DNA of 64,000 nt. Source: Mixta mediterraneensis. Its GTDB lineage: Bacteria; Pseudomonadota; Gammaproteobacteria; Enterobacterales; Enterobacteriaceae. The notes beneath the pieces were generated by a model. That model had not been told where the DNA came from. It made no database searches and saw only the letters and a program-made list of their open reading frames with translations. The stretch lies in NCBI RefSeq assembly GCF_014946725.1, contig NZ_JACFXY010000003.1:350163-414162 (forward strand), given 5' to 3'. Each line of letters begins with the position of its first letter. Position 1 is the first letter of the stretch. This document shows positions 19,809-28,529 of this stretch, one piece after another. A program made the translations under genes and the position numbers.

Positions 19809-20159
19809 TTACAGCCCCGTCGCTACGGCCAGACAGACTGCGGCAACAATCAGCGCACGGCGGATTAGCGCAGCGGAAAAGACCAGGTGAAGGCCAGTCT
19901 GGACGGGGAAGCGACCATCAGCCATCAGCCTGTCATCATGCTTCAGGTACTGACCGGGACGGGCTTTGGGGAAAAGCGAACGGTCAAGCCAGTAGCCCAG
20001 CACTGCTGCCAGCGTGATGAGTGACAGCTTGTAGACAACCACCGGAAGCTGCTGGGGCGATACCAGACCGATGGTACCGAGCAACAGCACTGCGGTCAGC
20101 AGCCAGCCGCTGAGACGTGGCTTTTTAACAGGGGGAATGAGTTTTTTCAGGTTTTTCAT
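19809..20159 (-). CDS. Putative holin / lysis membrane protein
   Basis: 116 residues with three hydrophobic stretches (LTAVLLLGTIGLV, KLSLITLAAVLGYWLD, ALIVAAVCLAVATGL), charged ends and a location just upstream of the endolysin, all typical of a phage holin. It is the first gene of the late arm, ending 2 nt before the transglycosylase start. The family is not certain from sequence alone; holins vary. Confidence 0.65.
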   Translation of the reverse strand: MKNLKKLIPPVKKPRLSGWLLTAVLLLGTIGLVSPQQLPVVVYKLSLITLAAVLGYWLDRSLFPKARPGQYLKHDDRLMADGRFPVQTGLHLVFSAALIRRALIVAAVCLAVATGL

Positions 20160-20407
20160 GGTGCGTCTCCTTGTGTAGTGGAGACAGCATCACAAATGGT
20201 CGGGGAAAGGGATTTTAAACAGCGTTAATAGTGAGGATGCGGACGTGAACCGCATGATGGCTTTGAAAGAACGACCAGCCCGGTGCTGTAACACCAGGCT
20301 GGTCATCAACCCACAGGTATGCACTGTGAGCCGACCAGGGTTCAGTCAGTCTCGCGAGACCTGACTAGCCTGCCATATTTTCATTGATTGCAAAAGGCTT
20401 ACGGATA
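20160..20407. promoter_or_regulatory. Divergent control region with two strong inverted repeats
   Basis: This gap separates the late arm from the methylase gene. It holds GACCAGCCCGGTG-CTGTAA-CACCAGGCTGGTC (20273-20304, 12 of 13 pairs) and AGTCAG-TCTCGCGAGAC-CTGACT (20344-20366) with its CTCGCGAG core. In Mu-like phages a late promoter driven by an activator is expected near here. Which repeat is an operator and which a terminator cannot be told from sequence. Confidence 0.5.
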
Positions 20408-21172
20408 ATGAAAGAACAATCTTTACCCATCGTCCCATGGATTGGCGGCAAACGTCGTCTGGCTAAACATATTCTGCCGCTGTTTCCGGCCCATACCTGC
20501 TATGTGGAGCCGTTCTGCGGGGCAGCTGCGCTCTATTTTCTCAAGACGCCCAGCAAGACCGAAGTCATTAACGATATCAACGGGGAACTGGTGAACCTCT
20601 ATCGGGTGGTCAAGCATCATCTGGAAGAATTTATTCGCCAGTTTAAATGGGCGCTGGTCAGCCGTCAGATATACAAGTGGCTGCAGGATACGCCGGAAGA
20701 AACGCTCACTGACATTCAGCGGGCGGCCCGGTTCTACTACCTACAGAAACAGGCGTTTGGCGGCAAGGTGGCCGATCACTCGTTCGGAACCTCCACCACA
20801 AGTGCGCCGTGCTTTAACCTCCTGCGCATCGAAGAAGAACTGTCGATGGCACACCTGCGCCTGTCCAGAACGCTGATAGAGCATCTGGACTGGCACCAAT
20901 GCATAGAGCGTTATGATCGCCCGCATACGCTGTTCTACTGTGATCCACCGTACTGGGGAACAGAGGGCTATGGCGTGGATTTTCCAATAGGGAACTATAT
21001 CCACATGTCGGAACTGGCCCGGAGTATCAAAGGGAAAATGATTATATCGGTGAACGATATCCCAGAGATGAGGCAGGCTTTCAAAGGCCTCAACATCCAG
21101 ACCGTTTGCATCAACTACAGCCTGTCGGGTAAGTCATCACCGCGCCAGGAACTTGTGATATGCAATTTCTGA
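20408..21172 (+). CDS. Phage DNA adenine N6-methyltransferase (Dam-like)
   Basis: 254 residues from the ATG at 20408. The AdoMet motif I is VPWIGGKRRLAKHI (about 9-22) and the catalytic DPPY is at 179-182 (FYCDPPYWGTEGY), the order of the D12/Dam alpha class. It would methylate adenine in phage DNA, giving protection against restriction, like Mu's own modification function though of a different chemistry. Target sequence unknown. It is transcribed apart from the early operon, between the hairpin region and a small partner gene. Confidence 0.88.
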   Translation: MKEQSLPIVPWIGGKRRLAKHILPLFPAHTCYVEPFCGAAALYFLKTPSKTEVINDINGELVNLYRVVKHHLEEFIRQFKWALVSRQIYKWLQDTPEETLTDIQRAARFYYLQKQAFGGKVADHSFGTSTTSAPCFNLLRIEEELSMAHLRLSRTLIEHLDWHQCIERYDRPHTLFYCDPPYWGTEGYGVDFPIGNYIHMSELARSIKGKMIISVNDIPEMRQAFKGLNIQTVCINYSLSGKSSPRQELVICNF

Positions 21173-21184
21173 AAGGAGAAACGC

Positions 21185-21442
21185 ATGAGTTCAGCAACTA
21201 ATAAACCCAAACACTCATACTTAATGGGAATAACCTGCGATGAGTATGAAACTGCAGCAAAAATCTACACACTTAGCGTCAATGCCGACAATCTGGCAGA
21301 GGCACTAAGAGAGATGCAGGCCGCGCTTGAGCAGGTGGAGAAAACGCCACGAATGCTCCCTGAAAATGAGCTGAAAGGAATACTCATTGGAGAGATAAGA
21401 CTGACCATCAGCGCCAACCCCCAAAGCAGAAAGCCTTGCTAA
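21185..21442 (+). CDS. Small phage protein of unknown function
   Basis: 85 residues, MSSATNKPKHSYLMGITCDE then LAEALREMQAALEQVEKTPR. Preceded by a good ribosome site (AAAGGAG) 12 nt after the methylase, so co-transcribed with it. It ends 2 nt from the convergent lipoprotein gene. No known domain seen; mixed helix pattern. Confidence 0.65.
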   Translation: MSSATNKPKHSYLMGITCDEYETAAKIYTLSVNADNLAEALREMQAALEQVEKTPRMLPENELKGILIGEIRLTISANPQSRKPC

Positions 21443-21444
21443 TG

Positions 21445-22383
21445 TTAGTTTATCGGGCAGCTCCAGCTAGTCTTGTCATCAGGTGTAAATATCATCAGAC
21501 AGCCCGCTCTTGGAGGTTTATTGTCTGTCGTAGGGGGTAACACCTCCATTTTTTTCTCTACTGGTGGAGCTTGCCTGATTTCTTTTGCACAACTCACAGC
21601 GCTTTCATGATATGAGTCATATTGACGTTTAATTTGTTTTAAAGCGGAACCCGCTCGTTGGGGGTCATTTGAAGATAAATCTTTAAGTGAGCTAATTTGT
21701 GTAGACCACCATTGCTGAGCGTTAGCCCCCGCCATCCTGCAAGAGCCATAAGCTGGGAACATATCCCCCTCCATTACAAACTGCTTACCCTCACTCTCCA
21801 GTTGCCTGAACAATCTGGCGTAGTTAGGAAAATCATCTGGTTGCCAGTCTGTTTTTTGCTTAACCATCTGCACGATATCCCACATTTTTTTTAGATATGC
21901 GACACCAATATCTACACGTTGTTTGTCGTTTAACTTTGCAAAATCATACGGCATATAGGTTAATTCGTCGGCATTGAAATAGAACCAATAGTCGCTATCT
22001 AAATCCTGCACAACTCTATCTAGGGCAACGGATTTACAGGCTCTTTTAGGCACTTTTATAGCTGTACCTTCTTTATTGATCTCGATGAAGCAATTATTCC
22101 CCTGAGAGAGATAATCTGCGGGTATGTTTGCATTTTCGGGAACATGAAACACGATAGTGAGCCAATGATTTTGCTCAACGTGAATATTTTCGAACTGATC
22201 TGCGTACCGATTCAACCCTGGCAGTAGATTTTTGATAGCAGGCAACAGCTTGTTTACAGTCAAATCGTCCGTTTTTACATTGAATTCTACGGACGGAGTA
22301 GAAGGAGAATCCGATACACCATCTGATCCACTATCACAACCGACCAGCAATGACAGAGCTAAGACCAAAAACATCTTACGCAT
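21445..22383 (-). CDS. Lipoprotein of unknown function, candidate lysogenic-conversion (moron) gene
   Basis: 312 residues. The signal peptide MRKMFLVLALSLLVGC carries a lipobox LVGC (Cys16), followed by a Ser/Asp linker and a large soluble domain with several Cys (NNCFIEINKEGTAIKVPKRA, YGSCRMAGANAQQWWSTQIS, CLMIFTPDDKTSWSCPIN). It is visibly richer in A+T than its neighbours. It lies beside the repressor, where lysogenic genes are expressed from prophages, with a good ribosome site (AAGGA). No family recognised; it could exclude other phages or change the cell surface. Confidence 0.7.
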   Translation of the reverse strand: MRKMFLVLALSLLVGCDSGSDGVSDSPSTPSVEFNVKTDDLTVNKLLPAIKNLLPGLNRYADQFENIHVEQNHWLTIVFHVPENANIPADYLSQGNNCFIEINKEGTAIKVPKRACKSVALDRVVQDLDSDYWFYFNADELTYMPYDFAKLNDKQRVDIGVAYLKKMWDIVQMVKQKTDWQPDDFPNYARLFRQLESEGKQFVMEGDMFPAYGSCRMAGANAQQWWSTQISSLKDLSSNDPQRAGSALKQIKRQYDSYHESAVSCAKEIRQAPPVEKKMEVLPPTTDNKPPRAGCLMIFTPDDKTSWSCPIN

Positions 22384-22402
22384 ATATATCCTTATGTTGT
22401 CT

Positions 22403-22418
22403 GTTAGAACGTTCTAAC
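22403..22418. promoter_or_regulatory. Perfect 16-bp palindrome upstream of the lipoprotein gene
   Basis: GTTAGAACGTTCTAAC is fully symmetric and ends 20 bp before the lipoprotein ATG, overlapping where its -10 element would be. It looks like an operator for a dimeric repressor. The same half-site was not seen in the repressor/Ner promoter gap. Confidence 0.5.
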
Positions 22419-22506
22419 CCTATTTATTCTTTTTGTAACTTAGCCTGCGAAAGGTAGCAAAATCGACCACATTATCTTTACTTTCAGCCCCTTTTTACCA
22501 GTGTGC

Positions 22507-22845
22507 TCAACTAGCAAACTTGCTGGGCTTTGGCTGAGTGAGGACTTTGCCGACCTCAAGAATAGCCCTCCGCTGTTCGGGACTCATGTCGTCGAACGCG
22601 TCCATCAACTCTTTCTTTTCTTGTGACTCGTAAGGTGCAACAACTGGTTGGCTCCTCGTCCCAGTAACTACATACAAAACATCCACGCCGATTTCTGATA
22701 GTGCAGATAACTGCACTGCAGTTGGGGAGGTGCGATCTTTCTCCCAATCTATGAAAGTTCTCTTCGCCACACCTATAGCGTCAGCTAACCCTTGCTGCGT
22801 AAGGGATAGACGTTCTCTTTCTTCTTTAATACGTAAACCGATCAT
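22507..22845 (-). CDS. Phage repressor-like XRE family regulator
   Basis: 112 residues. The N-terminal helix-turn-helix has the XRE form (IKEERERLSLTQQGLADAIG, then VAKRTFIDWEKDRTSPTAVQ). The C-terminal part (SPEQRRAILEVGKVL) is typical of short phage repressors of this layout. It is divergent from the Ner-like gene across 100 bp that holds the early promoter. It probably keeps the prophage silent. It has no LexA-type protease domain, so induction would not be by RecA cleavage. Confidence 0.8.
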   Translation of the reverse strand: MIGLRIKEERERLSLTQQGLADAIGVAKRTFIDWEKDRTSPTAVQLSALSEIGVDVLYVVTGTRSQPVVAPYESQEKKELMDAFDDMSPEQRRAILEVGKVLTQPKPSKFAS

Positions 22846-22869
22846 GTGAGTATTTCTGCACTCTTAAAG

Positions 22870-22898
22870 TTGACTGGTGAGGAAATCTGCACCATAAT
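22870..22898 (+). promoter_or_regulatory. Predicted early promoter
   Basis: TTGACT (22870-22875) and CATAAT (22893-22898) are 17 bp apart, a good sigma-70 match, 48 bp before the Ner-like ATG. It would drive the early operon and be the repressor's main target. Confidence 0.6.
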
Positions 22899-22945
22899 CT
22901 ATCACACATAAGGCAAACATCATTGCATGAACAAAGGAGACAACG

Positions 22946-23134
22946 ATGACTGCAGAACAAGTCAAATCTCTCTTCCGCCAGCGCGGGGTCACTTTCACCC
23001 GCTGGGCTGAAGAAAACGGCTACAGCCGCAATGAGGTCTACCGTGTTCTTAACGGCTTCACCAAAGCTCGTTACGGCAAATCACACGAAATTGCCGTGAA
23101 GCTGGGTCTGAAACCAGATTCGAATGCGGCGTAA
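22946..23134 (+). CDS. Ner-like DNA-binding protein
   Basis: 62 residues: a single helix-turn-helix of the Ner/Nlp type (RQRGVTFTRWAEENGYSRNE, then YRVLNGFTKARYGKSHEIAV). Ner in Mu turns down early and repressor transcription. First gene of the early operon, with a strong AAAGGAGA ribosome site. Confidence 0.78.
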   Translation: MTAEQVKSLFRQRGVTFTRWAEENGYSRNEVYRVLNGFTKARYGKSHEIAVKLGLKPDSNAA

Positions 23135-23186
23135 CGTTTTAGCCCGTGTAACAGATTATCACATATCGCAAAAAGGGGAATGTGAC

Positions 23187-23492
23187 ATGAGTAAGGCAAA
23201 TGTATCCAGTTCTGGCTCCCGCATTCTGCGCGTTCTTAAAGCACTGCGTGGCCACGCCCTGAACGGTGTTTCTAACGGTGAACTGGCATCGGCTCTGGGC
23301 GAGTCCCCGGCGAATATCAATCGGGCACTCAATACCCTTATCGAAGAGGGACTGGCCCTGAAACTGGATAACGGGCGCTTCGCCCCTGGAGTCCAGCTCT
23401 TACAAATCGCCATGGCGCACAGCACCGAGATGGCGCGGGCGCAGGATCGTATTAATGAAATCAACCAGCGTGTTATGGCTGGCAGTCGCTAA
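23187..23492 (+). CDS. Winged-helix phage regulator
   Basis: 101 residues from the ATG at 23187, after AAGGGGAA. The pattern GSRILRVLKALRGHALNGVS, then ELASALGESPANINRALNTL is an IclR/MarR-type winged helix (DNA-binding wing at about 35-65). Such proteins sit between Ner and the transposase in transposable phages. Target unknown. The upstream extension of the frame overlaps the Ner-like gene and lacks a ribosome site. Confidence 0.7.
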   Translation: MSKANVSSSGSRILRVLKALRGHALNGVSNGELASALGESPANINRALNTLIEEGLALKLDNGRFAPGVQLLQIAMAHSTEMARAQDRINEINQRVMAGSR

Positions 23493-23501
23493 GGAGTTGA
23501 A

Positions 23502-24410
23502 ATGGGACGCACAAAATCACAACCAGTTGAACTAATGGAAGATGCATCGGTAAGTGATGGCCTCAACGTTAGTCTTAATGCCATGACTGAACATCGCCTC
23601 GAAATCATGCAGCAGTTCGGTGATGGCCTGCCGTATGAACGTGATCGGATTATTCATGAGGCTCGCTTTTATATGGCGCAAAGTGCCGAGTCTATGCTCG
23701 AAGCCGGTAAGCGTTTGGTGATATTGAAAGAGAATGAGCCGCATGGGGAGTTTATTAACGTCCTCGAAAATGAGTTGGGCTTACCATACCGAACTTCCGT
23801 AAGAATGATGCAGGCTGCTACTAAATATTTATCTCCCACACTGAAATCAAATGTGCCAGCGCTGGCACATTTGGGCAAAACTAAACTGTTCGAATTAATA
23901 GCAGAGGACGACGAAGAGCTATCAGAGTTAGCCGAAGGCGGCACCATTGCAGGCTTAACCCTAGATGATATCGATCGCATGACCAGCCGCGAACTCCGGG
24001 CTGCATTACGCGAAGCCCGCGAAACCAACGCAGCACAACAGCGCGTGCTGGCCGACAAAAACGAAAAAATCGACTCGCTTTCCACCAAACTGGAGAAGAA
24101 ATCCCGTATCCAGCCGCCCAAGCCTGACGAAGAGGTGAAGAAGCTGCGTGCGGAAGTTACAGCGTTAGCGGTTGAGGCGGAATCTGCCATCGCCGTTCGA
24201 CTGTCCAGCGCCTTTGAGACCCTGTGCGCATACTGTGCTGAAAACATGATTGATACCCCCAGAGACTTTATGGCCGGTCTGGTCTGCCAGCTGGAAAGCA
24301 CCGCGCGTAGCCTGCGCTCCACATTTGACCTGCCGGACGAGCCGACAGGCAACGCCGCCCCTTCATGGCTGACTGACCCGACGCCAGAGATTAACGGGCA
24401 GGAGGCATAA
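23502..24410 (+). CDS. DUF3102-type phage protein
   Basis: 302 residues. The first half resembles DUF3102 (IIHEARFYMAQSAESMLEAG, then KRLVILKENEPHGEFINVLE). A coiled coil follows at about 165-225 (REARETNAAQQRVLADKNEK). It directly precedes the transposase (3-nt gap). DUF3102 proteins are found in phage early regions and may bind DNA; function unproven. Confidence 0.72.
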   Translation: MGRTKSQPVELMEDASVSDGLNVSLNAMTEHRLEIMQQFGDGLPYERDRIIHEARFYMAQSAESMLEAGKRLVILKENEPHGEFINVLENELGLPYRTSVRMMQAATKYLSPTLKSNVPALAHLGKTKLFELIAEDDEELSELAEGGTIAGLTLDDIDRMTSRELRAALREARETNAAQQRVLADKNEKIDSLSTKLEKKSRIQPPKPDEEVKKLRAEVTALAVEAESAIAVRLSSAFETLCAYCAENMIDTPRDFMAGLVCQLESTARSLRSTFDLPDEPTGNAAPSWLTDPTPEINGQEA

Positions 24411-24413
24411 CCC

Positions 24414-26183
24414 ATGAGTGCCGCCCTGACTGAACGACTGGTTTATGTTGCCCGCGCGGCACGTGACGCGGGGCATGGCAAGCGCGGTGCGATATACGAC
24501 GCCGCCTGCGCTGAACTGGGCATGTCCCGCGCCACCCTGCTGCGCAAACTGAAGGAGGTATCAGTGACTGACAAACGCAAAAAACGCGCCGATGCCGGGC
24601 GCAGCGCCCTGAGCCGCGACGAAGCCGCGCTGATATCTGCCACGCTACGCGAGGCCACCCGTAAGAACGGTAAGCGCCTGTATTCCATCGCGGATGCGGT
24701 GGAGACCCTGCGTTCAAACGGCTTTATCACTGCTGGCAGAACGGACGAGGCCACAGGCGAGTTTTTCCCGCTGTCCGAGGACACCATCAGCCGCGCCCTG
24801 CGTAACTATGGCCTGCACCCGGAACAGCTTGACGCACCGGCACCTTCATCCGAGATGGCCAGCCTGCATCCCAACCACGTCTGGGAGATTGATGCCTCAC
24901 TTTGTACGCTTTACTACCTGAGCAACGGCCATAAAGGGCTGCAGGTGATGGACAGCGCTAAGTTCTACAAGAACAAGCCTGCCAACATCGCCCGCATCGC
25001 CAGTGACCGCGTGTGGAGTTATGAGATTACCGACCATACCAGTGGCTGGATTTACGTTGAGTACGTAATGGGCGCGGAGTCCGGTGAGAACCTCTGTTCT
25101 ATTCTTATTAACGCCATGCAGGAACGCGGCGGCGCTGACGTGCTGCACGGTGTGCCGAAAATACTCTACCTCGACCCCGGCTCGGCGAACACCGCTGGCA
25201 TGACGAAAAACATGTGCCGCTCGCTGGGCATCAATCTGATAGCGCACAAGCCGCATAACGCCCGCGCCACCGGGCAGGTGGAAAAGGCCCGTGACATTAT
25301 CGAACGCAAACTGGAACCGGGTCTCAAATTCCAGCCGGTTCATAGCCTGAACGAACTGAACGCGCTGGCGGTGAAATGGCGCAGCCACTTTAACGCCACG
25401 GCGGTCCACAGCCGCCACGGTAAAACCCGCACGGATATCTGGCTGAAGATTACTGCTGACCAGCTGAAAAAAGCGCCATCCGTTGAGGTTTGCCGCGAAC
25501 TGGCGGTGGCCGTACCGGAACTCCGCAAGGTCACATCAAAACTGCGTGTTTCGTTCCGGGGCGCTGAGTTTGATGTTTCGACAGTACCGGGCGTACTGGT
25601 CGGCGAAAAATTGATGATTACCCGTAACCCGTGGCGCAGCGATGTGGCACAGGTGGTGCTGACCGGCGAGGACGGTCACGAGACGTTCTTCCTGGTCGAG
25701 GAGGTCAGAAAGAACGAGTTCGGCTTTGCCGAAAGCGCGGTGGTATTTGGCGAAAGCTACAAAGCCCTGCCGGAGACCCCGGCGCAGACGGCTGCAAAAG
25801 AAATCGAAGAGCTGGTCACGGGCACCGATAACGCCGCCGATGCAGCTGCTGCACGCAAGGCGAAGGCGCTGCCGTTCGGCGGGCGACTTGACCCGTACAA
25901 ACATATCGACGACACCACGCTTCCGGCCTATATGCCGAAGCGCGGTCAGGCTTCAGACGTGCGCGGGCCGCGTATTGAGCAGCGTCCGCTGACCCATGTG
26001 GAGGCCGCGAAAGCCCTGCGCGAGAAGTTTGGCGCTAACGGCCATATCTGGACGCCGGAACATTACCGCCAGTTAACGGCACAGTACCCGGATGGCGTAC
26101 CGGAAGCCACGCTGGATGAGGTCATGGTCGCCCTGACCACTCCGGCCCGCAACAGCGTTATCAGCATCGTTAACGGTAACTGA
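24414..26183 (+). CDS. Phage transposase A subunit (DDE, BcepMu type)
   Basis: 589 residues. A helix-turn-helix start (MSRATLLRKLKEVS) precedes an rve-fold core with Asp160 (HVWEIDASL), Asp254 (ILYLDPGSANT) and Glu290 (ATGQVEKARD) as the catalytic triad. A Mu-transposase-type C-terminal beta domain follows (RVSFRGAEFDVSTVPGVLVG). It integrates and replicates the phage by transposition. The core is closer to Tn552/IS1604-like enzymes than to MuA, as in BcepMu. Intact. Confidence 0.93.
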   Translation: MSAALTERLVYVARAARDAGHGKRGAIYDAACAELGMSRATLLRKLKEVSVTDKRKKRADAGRSALSRDEAALISATLREATRKNGKRLYSIADAVETLRSNGFITAGRTDEATGEFFPLSEDTISRALRNYGLHPEQLDAPAPSSEMASLHPNHVWEIDASLCTLYYLSNGHKGLQVMDSAKFYKNKPANIARIASDRVWSYEITDHTSGWIYVEYVMGAESGENLCSILINAMQERGGADVLHGVPKILYLDPGSANTAGMTKNMCRSLGINLIAHKPHNARATGQVEKARDIIERKLEPGLKFQPVHSLNELNALAVKWRSHFNATAVHSRHGKTRTDIWLKITADQLKKAPSVEVCRELAVAVPELRKVTSKLRVSFRGAEFDVSTVPGVLVGEKLMITRNPWRSDVAQVVLTGEDGHETFFLVEEVRKNEFGFAESAVVFGESYKALPETPAQTAAKEIEELVTGTDNAADAAAARKAKALPFGGRLDPYKHIDDTTLPAYMPKRGQASDVRGPRIEQRPLTHVEAAKALREKFGANGHIWTPEHYRQLTAQYPDGVPEATLDEVMVALTTPARNSVISIVNGN

Positions 26184-26193
26184 GGAGGAAGGC

Positions 26194-27360
26194 ATGCTGG
26201 TACTGAAGCAACAACTGAAAGAGGCCCGCATCCCGCAGGCGGTGGTGGCAAGAGCCGTCGCCGTTTCCGAGGCCACGCTGGCCCAGATTGTGAACCACAA
26301 CGAGTGGCCACGCACCAGCACGGAGGAGGTGCGCCAGCGTCTGGCGTTATATCTGGAAAGTCAGGGAATTGATACAGCGAAGAGTTTTGATGCTGCACAG
26401 GGCGCTGTCACGCCCCGTACAGCGGGTACTACCGATAAAACCAACCTCAGCGAGGAAGAGAACATGTTACTCAAAAAGCAGGTGTTATTTCCAGCAACCA
26501 AAAAAGCGTTTGGCCTTTTCCGTGACCCGTTCGCCGATGAAGCCATGCAGGGCGCGGACGATGTGTTCACCACGCCGGATATCCGCTACGTGCGTGAGGC
26601 GCTGTTCCAGACCGCCCGCCACGGTGGCTTTCTGGCGGTTATCGGCGAGTCTGGCGCGGGTAAATCCACGCTGCGCCGCGACCTGATTGAACGCGTCAAC
26701 CGCGAGAACGCGCCGGTGATTGTTATCGAGCCATACATCATTGCCATGGAAGACAACGACGTGAAGGGCAAAACACTGAAGGCGGCAGCTATCGCCGAGG
26801 CCATCATCAGCACCATCGCGCCGCTGGAGAGCATCAAACGCAGCCAGGACGCCCGTTTCCGCCAGTTGCACCGCGTCCTGAAGGACAGCAGCCAGGCGGG
26901 TTTCAGCCACGTTCTGGTGATTGAGGAGGCCCACAGTCTGCCCATCCCGACGCTGAAGCACCTCAAACGCTTCTTCGAACTGGAGTCCGGCTTCAAAAAG
27001 CTGCTGTCCATCGTGCTGATTGGCCAGCCTGAACTGGCGGACAAACTGTCCGAACGCAACATGGAAGTCCGTGAGGTCGTCCAGCGCTGTGAGGTGGTTG
27101 AACTGCTGCCGCTGGACAACAGCCTGGAAGAGTTTCTGACGTTCAAACTGCAACGCGCCGGTAAGCAGCTGGCCGACATCATGGACGCCAGCGCAGTGGA
27201 AGCCATCCGCGCCCGTCTGAGCAATCTGGGTAGTAGCCGTAAAAGCATGGTCAGCCTGCTGTATCCGCTGGCCGTCAGTAACCTGGTGATAGCCGCCATG
27301 AATCTGGCTGCTGAAATCGGGGTTCCGCAGGTCAACGCCGACGTCGTTAAAGGGGTTTAA
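26194..27360 (+). CDS. Phage transposition ATPase (MuB-like)
   Basis: 388 residues. An N-terminal helix-turn-helix (RIPQAVVARAVAVSEATLAQ) binds DNA, and the AAA+ part has Walker A GESGAGKS (151-158) and Walker B VLVIEEAH (240-247). It selects target DNA and activates the transposase. Its start lies 10 nt after the transposase stop, with a GGAGGAAGG site. Intact. Confidence 0.92.
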   Translation: MLVLKQQLKEARIPQAVVARAVAVSEATLAQIVNHNEWPRTSTEEVRQRLALYLESQGIDTAKSFDAAQGAVTPRTAGTTDKTNLSEEENMLLKKQVLFPATKKAFGLFRDPFADEAMQGADDVFTTPDIRYVREALFQTARHGGFLAVIGESGAGKSTLRRDLIERVNRENAPVIVIEPYIIAMEDNDVKGKTLKAAAIAEAIISTIAPLESIKRSQDARFRQLHRVLKDSSQAGFSHVLVIEEAHSLPIPTLKHLKRFFELESGFKKLLSIVLIGQPELADKLSERNMEVREVVQRCEVVELLPLDNSLEEFLTFKLQRAGKQLADIMDASAVEAIRARLSNLGSSRKSMVSLLYPLAVSNLVIAAMNLAAEIGVPQVNADVVKGV

Positions 27361-27362
27361 TC

Positions 27363-27632
27363 ATGAAATCCATCGCCGATATCAACCAGCAGATGAACAA
27401 GGTGCAGTCCGCCATTATGGCGCTCAACGCCATGAACACCACCGTGCAGAGCGTCATGATTGCTGGCAGTAAGCCGGTTATCCGTATCGCCCGCAACGGG
27501 CACTGTGCCCGCCTGCTGGAGCAGGGCAAAGCGAGTTATACCCATGTTGGCCATGACGGCTCAGGGCGCTTTCGTCAGGGCGTCTTTGAGTTGCATGGCT
27601 GCCGTATTACCTGGTCAGAGTCGTTACATTAA
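27363..27632 (+). CDS. Small early phage protein, unknown
   Basis: 89 residues starting MKSIADINQQMNKVQSAIMA, with a later GSKPVIRIARNGHCARLLEQ segment. Its ATG overlaps nothing but starts 2 nt after the ATPase stop, so it is coupled. No domain recognised. Confidence 0.68.
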   Translation: MKSIADINQQMNKVQSAIMALNAMNTTVQSVMIAGSKPVIRIARNGHCARLLEQGKASYTHVGHDGSGRFRQGVFELHGCRITWSESLH

Positions 27633-27649
27633 CCATAAGGTGAACAGAG

Positions 27650-28261
27650 ATGAGCGAAGTAAATAAAGAAAACTACATGAAAGACCGCAAGGGGCGTCTG
27701 GTGCCGGTTGACCAGGTGTCTGACTATGACCTTGCGATGGACTCTTTCGTTAAAGAATAGGTTGCCGCCGCGAAGGTTAAACGCGATGAACTCAGTGACT
27801 TCAAGCGTCGTGCCTTTGACGAGTGCTATGCCTGGCTTGACCTTGTGGCCGAGAAGTACGGCAGAACGCGTGGCGGTGCCAAAGGCAACGTGACCTTCAG
27901 CAGCTTCGACGGTGCTCAGCAGATCACCATCCGCGTGCAGGAAACCCTGACCTTCGGGCCAGAGCTGCAGATTGCCAAAGACCTGATAGACGAGTGCGTC
28001 ACCGAGTGGTCGGAAGGCGCAAATGCCAACCTGCGGGCCATCATCAGCGATGCTTTCCAGGTGGACAAAGAGGGCCAGCTTAATACCGGACGTATTCTTT
28101 CCCTGCGCCGCGTCAAGATTCAGGACGAGCGCTGGAACCGTGCTATGGAGGCCATATCGGAATCACTGCAGGTAGCAATGTCCAAAACCTATATTAATTT
28201 CCGGGAGAAAGATAAACACGGGAAGCTAATTAATATTCCGTTAGATATCGCTGCCATTTAA
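27650..28261 (+). pseudogene. DUF3164 family phage protein, amber stop at 27758-27760
   Basis: From the ATG at 27650 the frame reads MSEVNKENYMKDRKGRLVPV to SFVKE, then TAG (codon 37). It continues VAAAKVKRDELSDFKRRAFD and on to EAISESLQVAMSKTYINFRE, the DUF3164 signature, to a stop at 28261 (203 residues in all). The downstream part could only restart at a GTG (27845). DUF3164 proteins are early genes of Mu-like phages, resembling Mu gp8-type proteins. The stop may be a real nonsense mutation or an error. Confidence 0.8.
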
Positions 28262-28340
28262 TTTTAATTCAATTTCTTTTTTATTTCGGCGTCAGTGCCG
28301 TGGGCTTCTGCACGCCGAAAACAGCATGGAGGAATAAATC

Positions 28341-28529
28341 ATGTCCATCAAATGTTCCAACTGTAAGAAAGGTATCACCACCCTGAAGTTCAGCGACGCC
28401 AGCGTCATTACCTCTGGCAAATACCATGTGCCAGCCGTCCTCATCACGCTGGTATGCCCTCACTGCAGCCAGCATTACTACACCGAAGTCCCGGCCATGG
28501 AGTTCATCCCCTGCGAGGCAAAAAAATGA
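28341..28529 (+). CDS. Small zinc-ribbon-like phage protein
   Basis: 62 residues with two CxxC pairs, CSNCKKG near the start and CPHCSQHYYTE later, the look of a zinc ribbon. Preceded by a GGAGGAA ribosome site. The stop overlaps the next ATG (ATGA at 28526-28529). Function unknown. Confidence 0.7.
   Translation: MSIKCSNCKKGITTLKFSDASVITSGKYHVPAVLITLVCPHCSQHYYTEVPAMEFIPCEAKK

Noticed and set aside
24443..27335. Long antisense frames across the transposase and ATPase genes
   Set aside because: Shadow frames; sense proteins have full catalytic motifs.
19273..27760. Amber codons as a sign of a phage with TAG reassigned
   Set aside because: Only two amber codons, alongside a TGA stop and an IS in the same prophage; the MuB-like and Mor-like genes end in TAA, and no suppressor tRNA was seen in the window.
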